From a virus, in the IMG/VR virus record IMGVR_UViG_3300017752_000073, positions 1 through 33,319 of that record: a stretch of 33,319 nucleotides of DNA; one strand, given 5' to 3'. This document shows positions 10,377 through 17,927 of the stretch, one piece after another (position 1 is the stretch's first letter; each line of letters opens with the position of its first letter). The position numbers and the translations under genes were made by a program. Under the pieces are notes generated by a model. It saw nothing but the letters and a program-made list of their open reading frames with translations, had not been told where the DNA came from and ran no database searches.

Positions 10377-10556
10377 ATGGCTTTACCCGCAACAGGAACT
10401 GCAATGAGACAATATGCTGATGTTAGCGTATTTTTCAGTGGGCCCTCGACTAATGTTGCCCTAGGAACGTTAGGTGCATACATTAGTATAACAGTAGGCA
10501 ATCAAATTTCTCTAAGTTCATCTTTTGGTGGAATTGGTCCGCCTGACTATCCATAA
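10377..10556 (+). CDS. Small 59-aa protein resembling phage tail/fibre N-terminal peptides
   Basis: This short frame begins MALPATGTAMRQYADVSVFF and ends at the TAA at 10554-10556. A good ribosome-binding site (TAGGAAG, about 10364-10370) precedes the ATG. The opening MALP.tG.. followed by a short Ser/Gly-rich stretch with LG and S.S..FGG resembles small tail-associated proteins and fibre N-termini in marine phages that begin 'MALP.SG.lS...I..E.G', but the match is weak. The next gene starts 13 nt downstream, so the two are likely co-translated. Function unknown. Confidence 0.6.
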   Translation: MALPATGTAMRQYADVSVFFSGPSTNVALGTLGAYISITVGNQISLSSSFGGIGPPDYP

Positions 10557-10569
10557 CACGGAGACAAGA

Positions 10570-10947
10570 ATGAAAAGTTTATATGAAGTCATTAACATTG
10601 ACTTAGCACAAGAATATACTAAAGAACGTAAAAGAGTAGCAGCAACATCACTTGAACTTGATGACGATCTTGCTGAACAAGTTTTCGCAGCAATTGACGA
10701 AATGGACATTCCAGATGCTGATGAACGTCATCATTGGATTACAAAAATTGCACATTCTGCTGCTGCTGATTTACTTACATTAGGAAAAGTACAACCTGAA
10801 AATATGTTAGCAATGGCTGCATTACAACTAGACGATTTTAATGAATGTGTTCAGATTGCTACAAGCACTGCACGTAACTTAAATGATGCTACAGTGTCAG
10901 CAGAGAAACAAATAGCAACAGATACAATACCCGACAGCATGACATGA
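10570..10947 (+). CDS. Unknown acidic, helix-rich 125-aa protein
   Basis: I place the start at the ATG at 10570, preceded by CGGAGAC 5-11 nt upstream. A longer frame exists only with a TTG start inside the previous gene. The protein begins MKSLYEVINIDLAQEY and is rich in Ala, Asp and Glu, with segments that look helical (LDDDLAEQVFAAIDEMD, then a second helix-like block around AHSAAADLLTLG). I see no signal peptide, membrane segment or catalytic motif. It overlaps the glycosyltransferase-like gene by 4 nt (ATGA), which implies translational coupling, so it probably belongs to that cassette. Function not recognised. Confidence 0.7.
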   Translation: MKSLYEVINIDLAQEYTKERKRVAATSLELDDDLAEQVFAAIDEMDIPDADERHHWITKIAHSAAADLLTLGKVQPENMLAMAALQLDDFNECVQIATSTARNLNDATVSAEKQIATDTIPDSMT

Positions 10948-11555
10948 AAATAGCAATTAGTGTGCCAGTACGTGATACTGTACACGCTAGTTTTGCATAT
11001 TGTCTTGCAAATCTTACGGCACAACTTATAAGAAATAATATTGATTATACGTTGAACTTTGATCACGGATCTGTTATTGCAGGACAGCGTAATAACTTAG
11101 TATCCAATGCAATAGAAACCAAAGCATCTCATATACTTTGGTTAGATTCTGATATGCATTTTCCTTCTTCTATAGTAAGCAGTTTACTACGTCACGAAAA
11201 GGATATAGTAGCATGTACTTACAGTACACGATACTCTCCTAAGCGCAGTGTGGCATTTACAGATAGAATGGATTTAGATCAAAGACTAGATAAGAAGTTT
11301 GGACTGAATGAAGTATTTGCTGTTGGCATGGGATGTATGCTAACAAAAACATCGGTGTTTGAAAAATTACCTAAACCTTGGTTTCAATATATTTGGAACG
11401 AAGATAGAGAAGATCTAAGCGGAGAAGATATATACTTTTGTAGTCAAGCAATTGATTATGGCTATACTGTATTTGTAGATAGTACTGTTAGTAACAAAGT
11501 TGCGCATTTAGGAACAAAGGCATTTTTAATAAATGAAACAAATGAATTCAATTGA
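10944..11555 (+). CDS. Small GT-A-type glycosyltransferase-like protein
   Basis: The 203-aa protein looks like a compact GT-A glycosyltransferase, an enzyme that moves a sugar from a nucleotide-sugar donor. It opens with a beta strand typical of the family (KIAISVPVRDTVH). It then has GQRNNLVSNAI, and ILWLDSDMHFP carries a DxD-like motif (Asp68-Ser69-Asp70) that would bind the metal and nucleotide. Later come VGMGCMLTKTSVFEKL and the acidic SGEDIYFC, which match the acceptor-side pattern of family-2-like enzymes. At ~200 aa it is a minimal domain. The start overlaps the previous stop (ATGA) and the end overlaps the repeat-protein gene by 23 nt, so the genes are coupled. Likely substrates are virion fibres or host surface glycans; that is inference. 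Confidence 0.7.
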   Translation: MKIAISVPVRDTVHASFAYCLANLTAQLIRNNIDYTLNFDHGSVIAGQRNNLVSNAIETKASHILWLDSDMHFPSSIVSSLLRHEKDIVACTYSTRYSPKRSVAFTDRMDLDQRLDKKFGLNEVFAVGMGCMLTKTSVFEKLPKPWFQYIWNEDREDLSGEDIYFCSQAIDYGYTVFVDSTVSNKVAHLGTKAFLINETNEFN

Positions 11556-14079
11556 ACGGTTTTCAAGATTAGGTAAAAATAATTATACTGGTCTTGATAT
11601 TCTAAAAAATCATATTTTTCAAAAACATCCTGTATGTTTTACTGACGACATGGATGATTACAGCCAAGTAGAAAAATATGATTCTGAATATGTTTGGTTG
11701 GTGAAAACAGGAACGGAACTTTCTAGTAAGTTTCCTTACGGATATAAAACAAATACAAAAAATGTAATTTGTTTTCCTTATATGTACAAAGGAAACAGAA
11801 AAGTATATAGTTGGGATTTAGTAAAATTAATTCCAAATTCAAAAGATAGAATTACAGAACCTGTAAAAGAAAAAATAATTGTAGGACACTATGATGCATG
11901 GAAAGGCAAAGATCATTTTGATATATTTCTATGCGGAAGTGAAGATACTGCTTCTTATAAATCACTACAAGAAAAATATAATTTTAAAACTGTGCAATCG
12001 TTTGAAGAAGCGCAAACAAAATCTGAGACAGATATGTTTTGGTTTATTCCTGATGATGTAGAAGTTTACAGTTCTTTTAATATGAAAAGATATGTTCCAG
12101 ATGAATGGAGTATGAATTTTACACATGTATTTGGAAATGATAAACTAAACGAATTTGACGGTATTGGATTATTTCCAAAAAAGTATACTCCTACAGAAAA
12201 AGAATTAGACTTTAGATTTTATGTTAATAAAAAAGAAATAAAATTACCTGCAAGTAAACGTAGCAACTATCCTGTATTTTATGTAGACACATTTGAAGAT
12301 TACCAAAATGCTCTACAGCAAAGTAACAGTGAATTATTTTGGATTATGTTTCCTAATGTAGAGGCAGATATAAATTTCAATTTTGATATAACTTTTAAGA
12401 TTACAAATGTTTACGACAGGCAAACTAATCATGCGTTTAAGCATGTGGTTGATAATGAAGAAACATACGATGGTATATGGCTGTGCAGTAAGCACGTACC
12501 AATTTCAAAAAATGAAATAGAACATAGGCACATAGTTGATCGTAAAGAATGGGACATAGTAGCAAGTGGTCCTAAATATTATAACAAGTTTTTTATCGAT
12601 ACTTACGATGAATACTTACACGCTTTGAACACAAGCGAAACTGAAATGTTTTGGGGTGTAAGTAAAAATTTGAAAGTAGATCCAAATTTTAAATTTGATT
12701 TATTCTTTGATGATAGAACTGATGAATTTGAATACGAAAGAAATGAAAATCACACATTTATACATAAAGTAAACAACGAGAATTTTTATAACGGTATTTT
12801 TCTGTTTAGTAAAAATAAGGAAGTGTCACAAAGAGAAATTGAACATAGGCATCTTACTACAAGAAAAGAATGGGACATAGTAGCAAGTGGTCCAGTAAAA
12901 TATGATATTTTTGATGTAAACAATTATGATGATTATTTGTTTGCTTTGCATAATTCTAAAACAGAAATGTTCTGGGCAAAAAGTGGCAACGTAAGTGTGT
13001 TTAAAGAATTCCATTATGATTTGTATTTTACACACGACCAAGAGTATGAAAGAAATATCAATCATGCATTTGCACACATGTACAATAACGAAAAAACATA
13101 TCACGGATTGTTCTTGTTTACAAAGCATAAACCTTTATCAGAACGTGAAATAAACAATAGATATATTATAGAAGCAAAGCATCATCCTGTTTTTGTTTCT
13201 CAGTCTATTGTGTATGACATCTTTGAAATTGATAGTTGGGACGAATATCAATATGCTCTTACAACATCCAAAACAGAAATGTTTTGGGCAACAAGTAAAA
13301 ATATTAAGGTAGATCCTAAGTTTAAATTTTCTTTGTTCTTCGATCCAAAAGATGATGAATATGAATATGAACGTAAAGAAAATCATGCATTTATACACAA
13401 AGTAAATGATGAAATATTATACAACGGAATATTTTTATTTTCAAAACATAAGCCTGTAACGCAGCAAGAAATAGAACATAGACATATTTTAGAACGTAAA
13501 GAATGGAGCACAGTAGCAAGCGGTCCTTTACAATACGACATATTTGCTATTGATACTTGGTTAGAATATGACTTAGCACTACAAAATTCTAAAACAGAAA
13601 TGTTCTGGGCAACAAGCAGAAATATTGATACAAGTAATTTTGATTTTGATTTATATTTTACTCACGACAATCATTATGATAGATTTACTAACCATGCATT
13701 TATACACAATGTTGATGGTAAAGAATATTACAATGGATTATTTCTAATGAGTTGTCACAACGAAGTATCTAAACATGAAATAGAATCTAGACATATAATT
13801 GATAGAAAAGAATGGGACATAGTAGCAAGTGGCCCTATAAAATATGATGTGTTTACAGTAGACTCTTATGAAGATTATTTAGACGCAGTTGACAAATCAA
13901 CAACTGAAATGTTTTGGGCAGTAAGTTCAAATGTAGATACAAGCGAGTTTGATTTTGACTTGTACTTTACACATGATAATGAATATGATAGATATATCAA
14001 TCATGTGTTTAAACACGAAGTTGATGATGATGTAATGTTCAATGGTGTATTTTTATTAACAAAAAATATTAAGAAATAA
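11533..14079 (+). CDS. 848-aa protein made of tandem ~103-aa modules (TEMFW repeats)
   Basis: The protein is almost entirely tandem repeats. The core motif (S/T)-E-(M/L)-F-W ends at residues 170 (as TDMFW), 270, 374, 481, 585, 692 and 795, giving a period of 100-107 residues. A decayed copy (EYVWLVKTG) lies near residues 52-60. Each module reads roughly: F.(I/V)D.Y.DY..AL..S.TEMFW, N(V/I).., F.FDLYF.HD..Y.R..NHAF.H.V, Y(N/D)G(I/L)FLFSK. A linker EIEHRH...RKEWDIVASGP follows most modules. The first full copy (FDIFLCGSED..., TDMFWFIPDDVEV) resembles GT-A-like segments of phage proteins in which 'TDMFWVVD.D' carries the DxD; later copies have lost these acidic residues. There is no signal peptide or membrane helix. 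The gene follows and overlaps the glycosyltransferase, so a shared role in glycan handling is plausible but unproven. An alternative in-frame ATG is at 11542. Confidence 0.85.
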   Translation: MKQMNSIERFSRLGKNNYTGLDILKNHIFQKHPVCFTDDMDDYSQVEKYDSEYVWLVKTGTELSSKFPYGYKTNTKNVICFPYMYKGNRKVYSWDLVKLIPNSKDRITEPVKEKIIVGHYDAWKGKDHFDIFLCGSEDTASYKSLQEKYNFKTVQSFEEAQTKSETDMFWFIPDDVEVYSSFNMKRYVPDEWSMNFTHVFGNDKLNEFDGIGLFPKKYTPTEKELDFRFYVNKKEIKLPASKRSNYPVFYVDTFEDYQNALQQSNSELFWIMFPNVEADINFNFDITFKITNVYDRQTNHAFKHVVDNEETYDGIWLCSKHVPISKNEIEHRHIVDRKEWDIVASGPKYYNKFFIDTYDEYLHALNTSETEMFWGVSKNLKVDPNFKFDLFFDDRTDEFEYERNENHTFIHKVNNENFYNGIFLFSKNKEVSQREIEHRHLTTRKEWDIVASGPVKYDIFDVNNYDDYLFALHNSKTEMFWAKSGNVSVFKEFHYDLYFTHDQEYERNINHAFAHMYNNEKTYHGLFLFTKHKPLSEREINNRYIIEAKHHPVFVSQSIVYDIFEIDSWDEYQYALTTSKTEMFWATSKNIKVDPKFKFSLFFDPKDDEYEYERKENHAFIHKVNDEILYNGIFLFSKHKPVTQQEIEHRHILERKEWSTVASGPLQYDIFAIDTWLEYDLALQNSKTEMFWATSRNIDTSNFDFDLYFTHDNHYDRFTNHAFIHNVDGKEYYNGLFLMSCHNEVSKHEIESRHIIDRKEWDIVASGPIKYDVFTVDSYEDYLDAVDKSTTEMFWAVSSNVDTSEFDFDLYFTHDNEYDRYINHVFKHEVDDDVMFNGVFLLTKNIKK
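11920..14079 (+). repeat. Tandem coding repeat array, seven units of about 310 bp
   Basis: Seven in-frame units make up residues 130-848 of the repeat protein. At DNA level the linker is nearly invariant: a 26-nt stretch beginning AAAGAATGGGACATAG is identical at 12544-12569, 12865-12890 and 13807-13832, with a diverged copy at 13498-13523. Such identity over silent positions points to recent duplication or gene conversion between units. Confidence 0.85.
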
Positions 14080-14506
14080 GATCTATAACTTGGAATAATG
14101 TTTGTAATTTTTTAATATTTGCAGATGATTTAACAGTTGCATAAAGTCCTTGATGTAAGGGTTTTGGCCACTTACCAAATGTCACCCAAGCAAACCCGTC
14201 ATGTTCGTTATTTAAAATAGGAATAAATTCTTCTTTAATTACACATAGATACGTGTGAAAGTTAAAGTGTTTATCGTGACTAACAAAAGTTTCTAAAGGA
14301 ACAGTCTTTTTTATTTCAGGAAACATACCAATTTCTTCTTGTATTTCCCTTTGCAACCCTTCCCAAGGTGTTTCAGTTTCGTCATTTGTTCCACCTACTA
14401 ATCCCCAAACATTACTATTTTTACTTTGAGTTCTGTGTAATAACAAAAAACGCTTTGTATTCAAGGCATAGAACAACGCACCACTACATACTATTTTCTT
14501 CTTCAT
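14069..14506 (-). CDS. Nudix hydrolase
   Basis: This 145-aa protein would hydrolyse a nucleoside-diphosphate-linked substrate. It contains a complete Nudix box, G-x5-E-x7-R-E-I-x-E-E-I-G-M, at about residues 39-61 (starting GGTNDETE, then REIQEEIGM), with the glutamates needed for metal binding. The length is normal for the family. I chose the ATG at 14506; the longer frame would need a TTG inside the upstream gene. Its start lies 8 nt after the gp15 stop on the same strand, so it is probably co-transcribed with gp14-gp15, an unusual partner for tail genes. Its 3' end overlaps the convergent repeat-protein gene by 11 bp. The substrate (nucleotide sugar, dNTP, NAD or capped RNA) cannot be told from the sequence. 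Confidence 0.88.
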   Translation of the reverse strand: MKKKIVCSGALFYALNTKRFLLLHRTQSKNSNVWGLVGGTNDETETPWEGLQREIQEEIGMFPEIKKTVPLETFVSHDKHFNFHTYLCVIKEEFIPILNNEHDGFAWVTFGKWPKPLHQGLYATVKSSANIKKLQTLFQVIDLIS

Positions 14507-14514
14507 AATAGTAG

Positions 14515-15984
14515 TTATGTGTCTAAGTATAACATCCAATTGTCATGTGAGTAGTAACCTTCCCAACTTTGAATCCATTCTGTACCGTCCCATTTATATT
14601 GTACACCTGTGTTTAAATTTGTAGTATATATAACATCAGAACTATCGCTTGCATCCCAAACAACATGCCAAGAAACTCCGTCCCATTCTATTATGTCATT
14701 TTCGTTTGCAATAAAATCAGTGCCATCATTGTTTTTCCATGCATCAGGGCCATCAGTATTATCATTACTGCCAATTGACCCAAGCAATAGGTATCTAACA
14801 CCTGCTGTCTTAGTTGTAGGATTATAGTTTTCAGGATCTATAATTGCATCTATACTTGTTAAACTAGAAGATGATCTAGCAACTCCGTCAATAATAGTAT
14901 TACTAGGTAAAGTGTCATTATCCCAAGAAACATTTAGTTTAGTTTCGTCTAGCGAGTTGATTGTTATTGTGCCTACTACATAATTATTTGTATTAAGTTG
15001 ACGCATACGTATTTGACTCAAACCGGCAATATAATCACCTGTATAAATTTCTAGTAATGTTCTCCAATTTACTGAACCAACACTTCCATTATCTACAAGT
15101 TGTGCTGTGTTACCTAACACATACAATCCATAATCTTGATATGTAGTTGTTTGAGTATTTTGATTATTTGTGTAAGCATCAATGTCAGTTGTTGTAGAAA
15201 CATCAACTGTACCGTCACTATTTGTAGTAGTTACTGTTCTTTGCTCCATAGGAGGCATATGCTCACTGTTTCTTAATAAGTCTGGCATACTGTTACCTAA
15301 GTCGATGTCTCCAGTATCTTCATTAAAAATACTTGTGATAATTTTATGTATCACTCCTAATTTTTTAACTTTGACTGGCGCTGAGATATATATTGGAGTT
15401 TCTAAAATTAAGGTAGCAATATCTATTTCTGTTTCAGTGCCAACAGGTATACTTCTATTAGACCAATCATGACGTATTAAATCTACAACTGTTAAACTAG
15501 TCCAATCAATATAATTGTCAGTAGTTTGTATTTCTAAACTAGGATTGAACAGAACTAACATTTGTTCTAGAATTTGTAATTTTTGATCAGTGTTGGTTGA
15601 CCAAATATCTACACTAAAAGTCATCTTATAAGGTGTAGGCATAAGTCTTTCAACCGTGTAGTTTTTACCTTGCTCGTTTAAATACTCGTTACCAGATTCG
15701 TCGTATGCTCTTTCACGTATGTGCATTTTTGATACATATGTGCTATCGCTAGTACGGGAGCGATCAGGTTCTAAACCTGTTACATATACTGTCATGCGTG
15801 GCGCACTAGGTATTTTATTTTCACTGTTGTCTCTAATTAAATTTGCAACCTGCTTTGTTAAATCTCCGTACATTACTGGTACTTGACGTAATGTTCCGCT
15901 ACCGTCTGCATAGGAAAAATTACTCACTAGTCTGATCATTTGAGTAATATAACGTCTAATTTGTCCATCGTAAAAATGCTGCAT
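14515..15984 (-). CDS. 15: Tail sheath stabiliser / tail completion protein, gp15-like, with long C-terminal extension
   Basis: T4 gp15 forms the ring that caps the tail and joins it to the neck. The N-terminus here (FYDGQIRRYITQMIRLVSNF, then RQVPVMYGD) follows the gp15 pattern 'YFYN..FRRY..LM..LFSN', then 'RVPITY'. The PTPYKMTFSVDIWS segment and the 'LE.MLVLFNPSL' segment also match. At 489 aa it is much longer than T4 gp15 (about 272 aa). The extra C-terminal half is Asn/Asp/Thr-rich and ends in W-rich repeats (IIEWDGVSWHVVW and YKWDGTEWIQSWEG, residues ~430-475). The start ATG overlaps the gp14 stop in a TAATG. gp14, gp15 and the Nudix gene form one minus-strand operon. The gp15 call rests on pattern recognition. 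Confidence 0.78.
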   Translation of the reverse strand: MQHFYDGQIRRYITQMIRLVSNFSYADGSGTLRQVPVMYGDLTKQVANLIRDNSENKIPSAPRMTVYVTGLEPDRSRTSDSTYVSKMHIRERAYDESGNEYLNEQGKNYTVERLMPTPYKMTFSVDIWSTNTDQKLQILEQMLVLFNPSLEIQTTDNYIDWTSLTVVDLIRHDWSNRSIPVGTETEIDIATLILETPIYISAPVKVKKLGVIHKIITSIFNEDTGDIDLGNSMPDLLRNSEHMPPMEQRTVTTTNSDGTVDVSTTTDIDAYTNNQNTQTTTYQDYGLYVLGNTAQLVDNGSVGSVNWRTLLEIYTGDYIAGLSQIRMRQLNTNNYVVGTITINSLDETKLNVSWDNDTLPSNTIIDGVARSSSSLTSIDAIIDPENYNPTTKTAGVRYLLLGSIGSNDNTDGPDAWKNNDGTDFIANENDIIEWDGVSWHVVWDASDSSDVIYTTNLNTGVQYKWDGTEWIQSWEGYYSHDNWMLYLDT

Positions 15985-17129
15985 TAATTATCTGCCTTGG
16001 GTCTAAGTGCTTTAGAAAGACTTTGTCTTTCATCGAAAGTTTCACCTGCAACTGTAGAAGTATTTGTGTTGTTAATGAAATTACCTTTTTGTGTAGAACG
16101 TGTATTTGTATTTGTAAGTGTTTCGCGATATCCGTCTTCTACTTTGATCCATCTGTTTCCGTCGTATCTAAATAATCTATTAGGTTTAAAGTCTAATCTT
16201 AGGAAATAGTCTCCTGAAATAGCACTTGATGGAAATTGAATACCACTACCAAATTGTTCTCCATTTGGAGGTATGCCGTCTTGGATTAAGTGTCCTTCAT
16301 ATCCTTCTCTAATAGGACTATCTGGTTTCAACCCTTGACTAACATCATTAGGATCAACTTGAACTAAGTTTTGTTTACCTGTATCTTCATCTGCAGATAC
16401 CGTCCATAAATGTGTAGTGTCGTAACCGCTAGATGATGCATCTACTTCTGCTTGTGTAACAACAGCATTATTAATTTGCATTTCTTTTTCGTAAGTTGAT
16501 AATATATCACGTAACGTTCCGTCTTCGGGATAATCTTCACTTGCAGGTAAATCTAATATCTCAGAAAATTCCTGCGAGTCAACTATTTGTTTTAATTTCA
16601 TTCTATATAAATGCGGATACCAAGTTTGTGAAAAGCCTTCTGCTGCTCTTGTAATTTCTTCAACAACATAGAATCTTTTTAACGCAATACTATAATCATT
16701 TGCTGCATATTCATCTACTAAATGCGGCAACTCAATTACATCACCTGCCATCATTTTTCTGCCTATAGTTTTAACACTTGAATTAATATGAATAGTCATA
16801 AACAATGTGTCATTATTTAAAAACAGACCAAATTGACTTAGATTAAAATCGTTATCAGCAACATTATATACTCCTCTAAGAGTATAAACATCTTCTTCGT
16901 ACTTACGATCTCTATTTTCTAAAAATAACAAATCTTGTATGTTAGTTTCACTTACTACATCGTATTGGGGTTGATCCGCAGTTGCATTTGCTTCTGTTGG
17001 ATTACTAGGACCTATGTACTTGTGTACATGAATATCTGTTCCACCGACACTGAATTGTTCATAGACAATTCTGTCTAGAAAATCATAATCTTGCGTTTTA
17101 TTAGGTCTATATAAACTTAGTCTAGGCAT
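15984..17129 (-). CDS. 14: Neck protein, gp14-like
   Basis: T4 gp14 and gp13 build the neck between head and tail. This 381-aa protein shows the gp14 pattern: an early DIHVHKYIG strand, FLENRDRKYEEDVYTLRGVY, then LSQFGLFLNNDTLFMTI, the GDVIELPHL turn (GDLIYFP in T4), and a 'FYVVEEITRA' strand. T4 gp14 is about 256 aa. The surplus is a C-terminal tail with a W-type module at ~302-333 (SGDYFLRLDF..NRLFRYDGNRW) and a Thr/Asn-rich end. The ATG lies only 5 nt after a CATAAATA late octamer, predicting a leaderless message. It is transcribed divergently from gp13, whose product is its expected partner. Confidence 0.75.
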   Translation of the reverse strand: MPRLSLYRPNKTQDYDFLDRIVYEQFSVGGTDIHVHKYIGPSNPTEANATADQPQYDVVSETNIQDLLFLENRDRKYEEDVYTLRGVYNVADNDFNLSQFGLFLNNDTLFMTIHINSSVKTIGRKMMAGDVIELPHLVDEYAANDYSIALKRFYVVEEITRAAEGFSQTWYPHLYRMKLKQIVDSQEFSEILDLPASEDYPEDGTLRDILSTYEKEMQINNAVVTQAEVDASSSGYDTTHLWTVSADEDTGKQNLVQVDPNDVSQGLKPDSPIREGYEGHLIQDGIPPNGEQFGSGIQFPSSAISGDYFLRLDFKPNRLFRYDGNRWIKVEDGYRETLTNTNTRSTQKGNFINNTNTSTVAGETFDERQSLSKALRPKADN

Positions 17130-17134
17130 ATGTA

Positions 17135-17142
17135 TATTTATG
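17135..17142 (-). promoter_or_regulatory. Late promoter (CATAAATA) of the gp14-gp15-Nudix operon
   Basis: On the minus strand CATAAATA is followed by exactly 5 nt (TACAT) and then the gp14 ATG. With T4-like geometry the first transcribed base is the A of the start codon. It lies back to back with the gp13 late promoter (17148-17155). Confidence 0.6.
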
Positions 17143-17147
17143 CTACG

Positions 17148-17155
17148 GATAAATA
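17148..17155 (+). promoter_or_regulatory. Late promoter (GATAAATA) of gp13
   Basis: The predicted start is at 17161, giving an 11-nt leader GGAGACGTTTT before the ATG at 17172. The Shine-Dalgarno GGAGA would sit at the extreme 5' end of the message. Confidence 0.7.
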
Positions 17156-17171
17156 CTAGTGGAGACGTTTT

Positions 17172-17927
17172 ATGACATTACAAACACAAAAACAAGAAGT
17201 ATTCGATTATGTACATGCTTTCCTAGGCGGCGGTATGGTAGATGTTGAACTTGATCCTATTCATTACGAAACAGGACTTACTAAAGCATTAACTAGATTT
17301 CGTATGCGATCTGATCATTCTGTAGAAGAAAGTTATATTAGTTTAAAACTAATTGACGATCAAAATGATTATATTTTACCACATGAAGTTACTGAAGTTC
17401 GTCAAATTTTTAGAAGAAGCGTTGGTGCTAGGTCAGGCAACGGTGATGGATCAACATTGTTTGAACCATTTAATCTAGCATACACAAATACCTATTTGCT
17501 TGCAGGTACAGGTATGGGCGGACTTGCTACTTACGAATTATTTCAACAACGTGCAGAATTAATAGGACGTATGTTTGGATCATTTATAGAATTTACATGG
17601 AATAATACAAATAAAAAACTTACAGTTTTACAACGTCCAAGAGGCGAAGAAGAAGTTCTTATGTTATGTTATAACTATAGACCAGACGGGCAAATTTTAG
17701 ATGACTATCTTGCAAAGCAATGGATTAAAGATTATACTCTTGCAAGTTGTAAATATATGCTAGGCGAAGCGAGAGAAAAATTTGCCACTATTGCAGGACC
17801 ACAAGGCGGGACCACACTTAACGGCGCAAGTCTAAAAGCAGAAGCACAAAGTGAAATGGAAAAACTTGAAGTAGAAGTTTCTATGGCAGTGCCTGGCGGT
17901 ACAGGTTACGGATTCTTAATTGGTTGA
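17172..17927 (+). CDS. 13: Neck protein, gp13-like
   Basis: This 251-aa protein matches T4 gp13, which seals the head portal after packaging and binds the tail. The C-terminal third is the clearest: WIKDYTLASCKYMLGEAREK, then GPQGGTTLNGASL, EAQSEMEKLEVE and a GFLIG end. These parallel T4's 'WVKEYATALAKELNGQILA..', 'LPGGVTIDGQRL', 'EARLEKEALREE' and 'GILVG'. The N-terminus (VDVELDPIHYETGLTKALTRF) also fits the gp13 opening. The start is supported by GGAGA and a late promoter. Its partner gp14 lies divergently next door. It overlaps the SGNH-like gene by 8 nt. Confidence 0.85.
   Translation: MTLQTQKQEVFDYVHAFLGGGMVDVELDPIHYETGLTKALTRFRMRSDHSVEESYISLKLIDDQNDYILPHEVTEVRQIFRRSVGARSGNGDGSTLFEPFNLAYTNTYLLAGTGMGGLATYELFQQRAELIGRMFGSFIEFTWNNTNKKLTVLQRPRGEEEVLMLCYNYRPDGQILDDYLAKQWIKDYTLASCKYMLGEAREKFATIAGPQGGTTLNGASLKAEAQSEMEKLEVEVSMAVPGGTGYGFLIG

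Noticed and set aside
12544-13832. Identical short repeats that might suggest a CRISPR array
   Set aside because: The copies are spaced irregularly by roughly 300 to 900 bp, lie in frame within one coding sequence and encode a protein linker.
14507-14539. Upstream extension of the Nudix gene into gp15
   Set aside because: It would need a TTG start and adds residues not typical of the family. The ATG at 14506 begins right before the conserved first strand.
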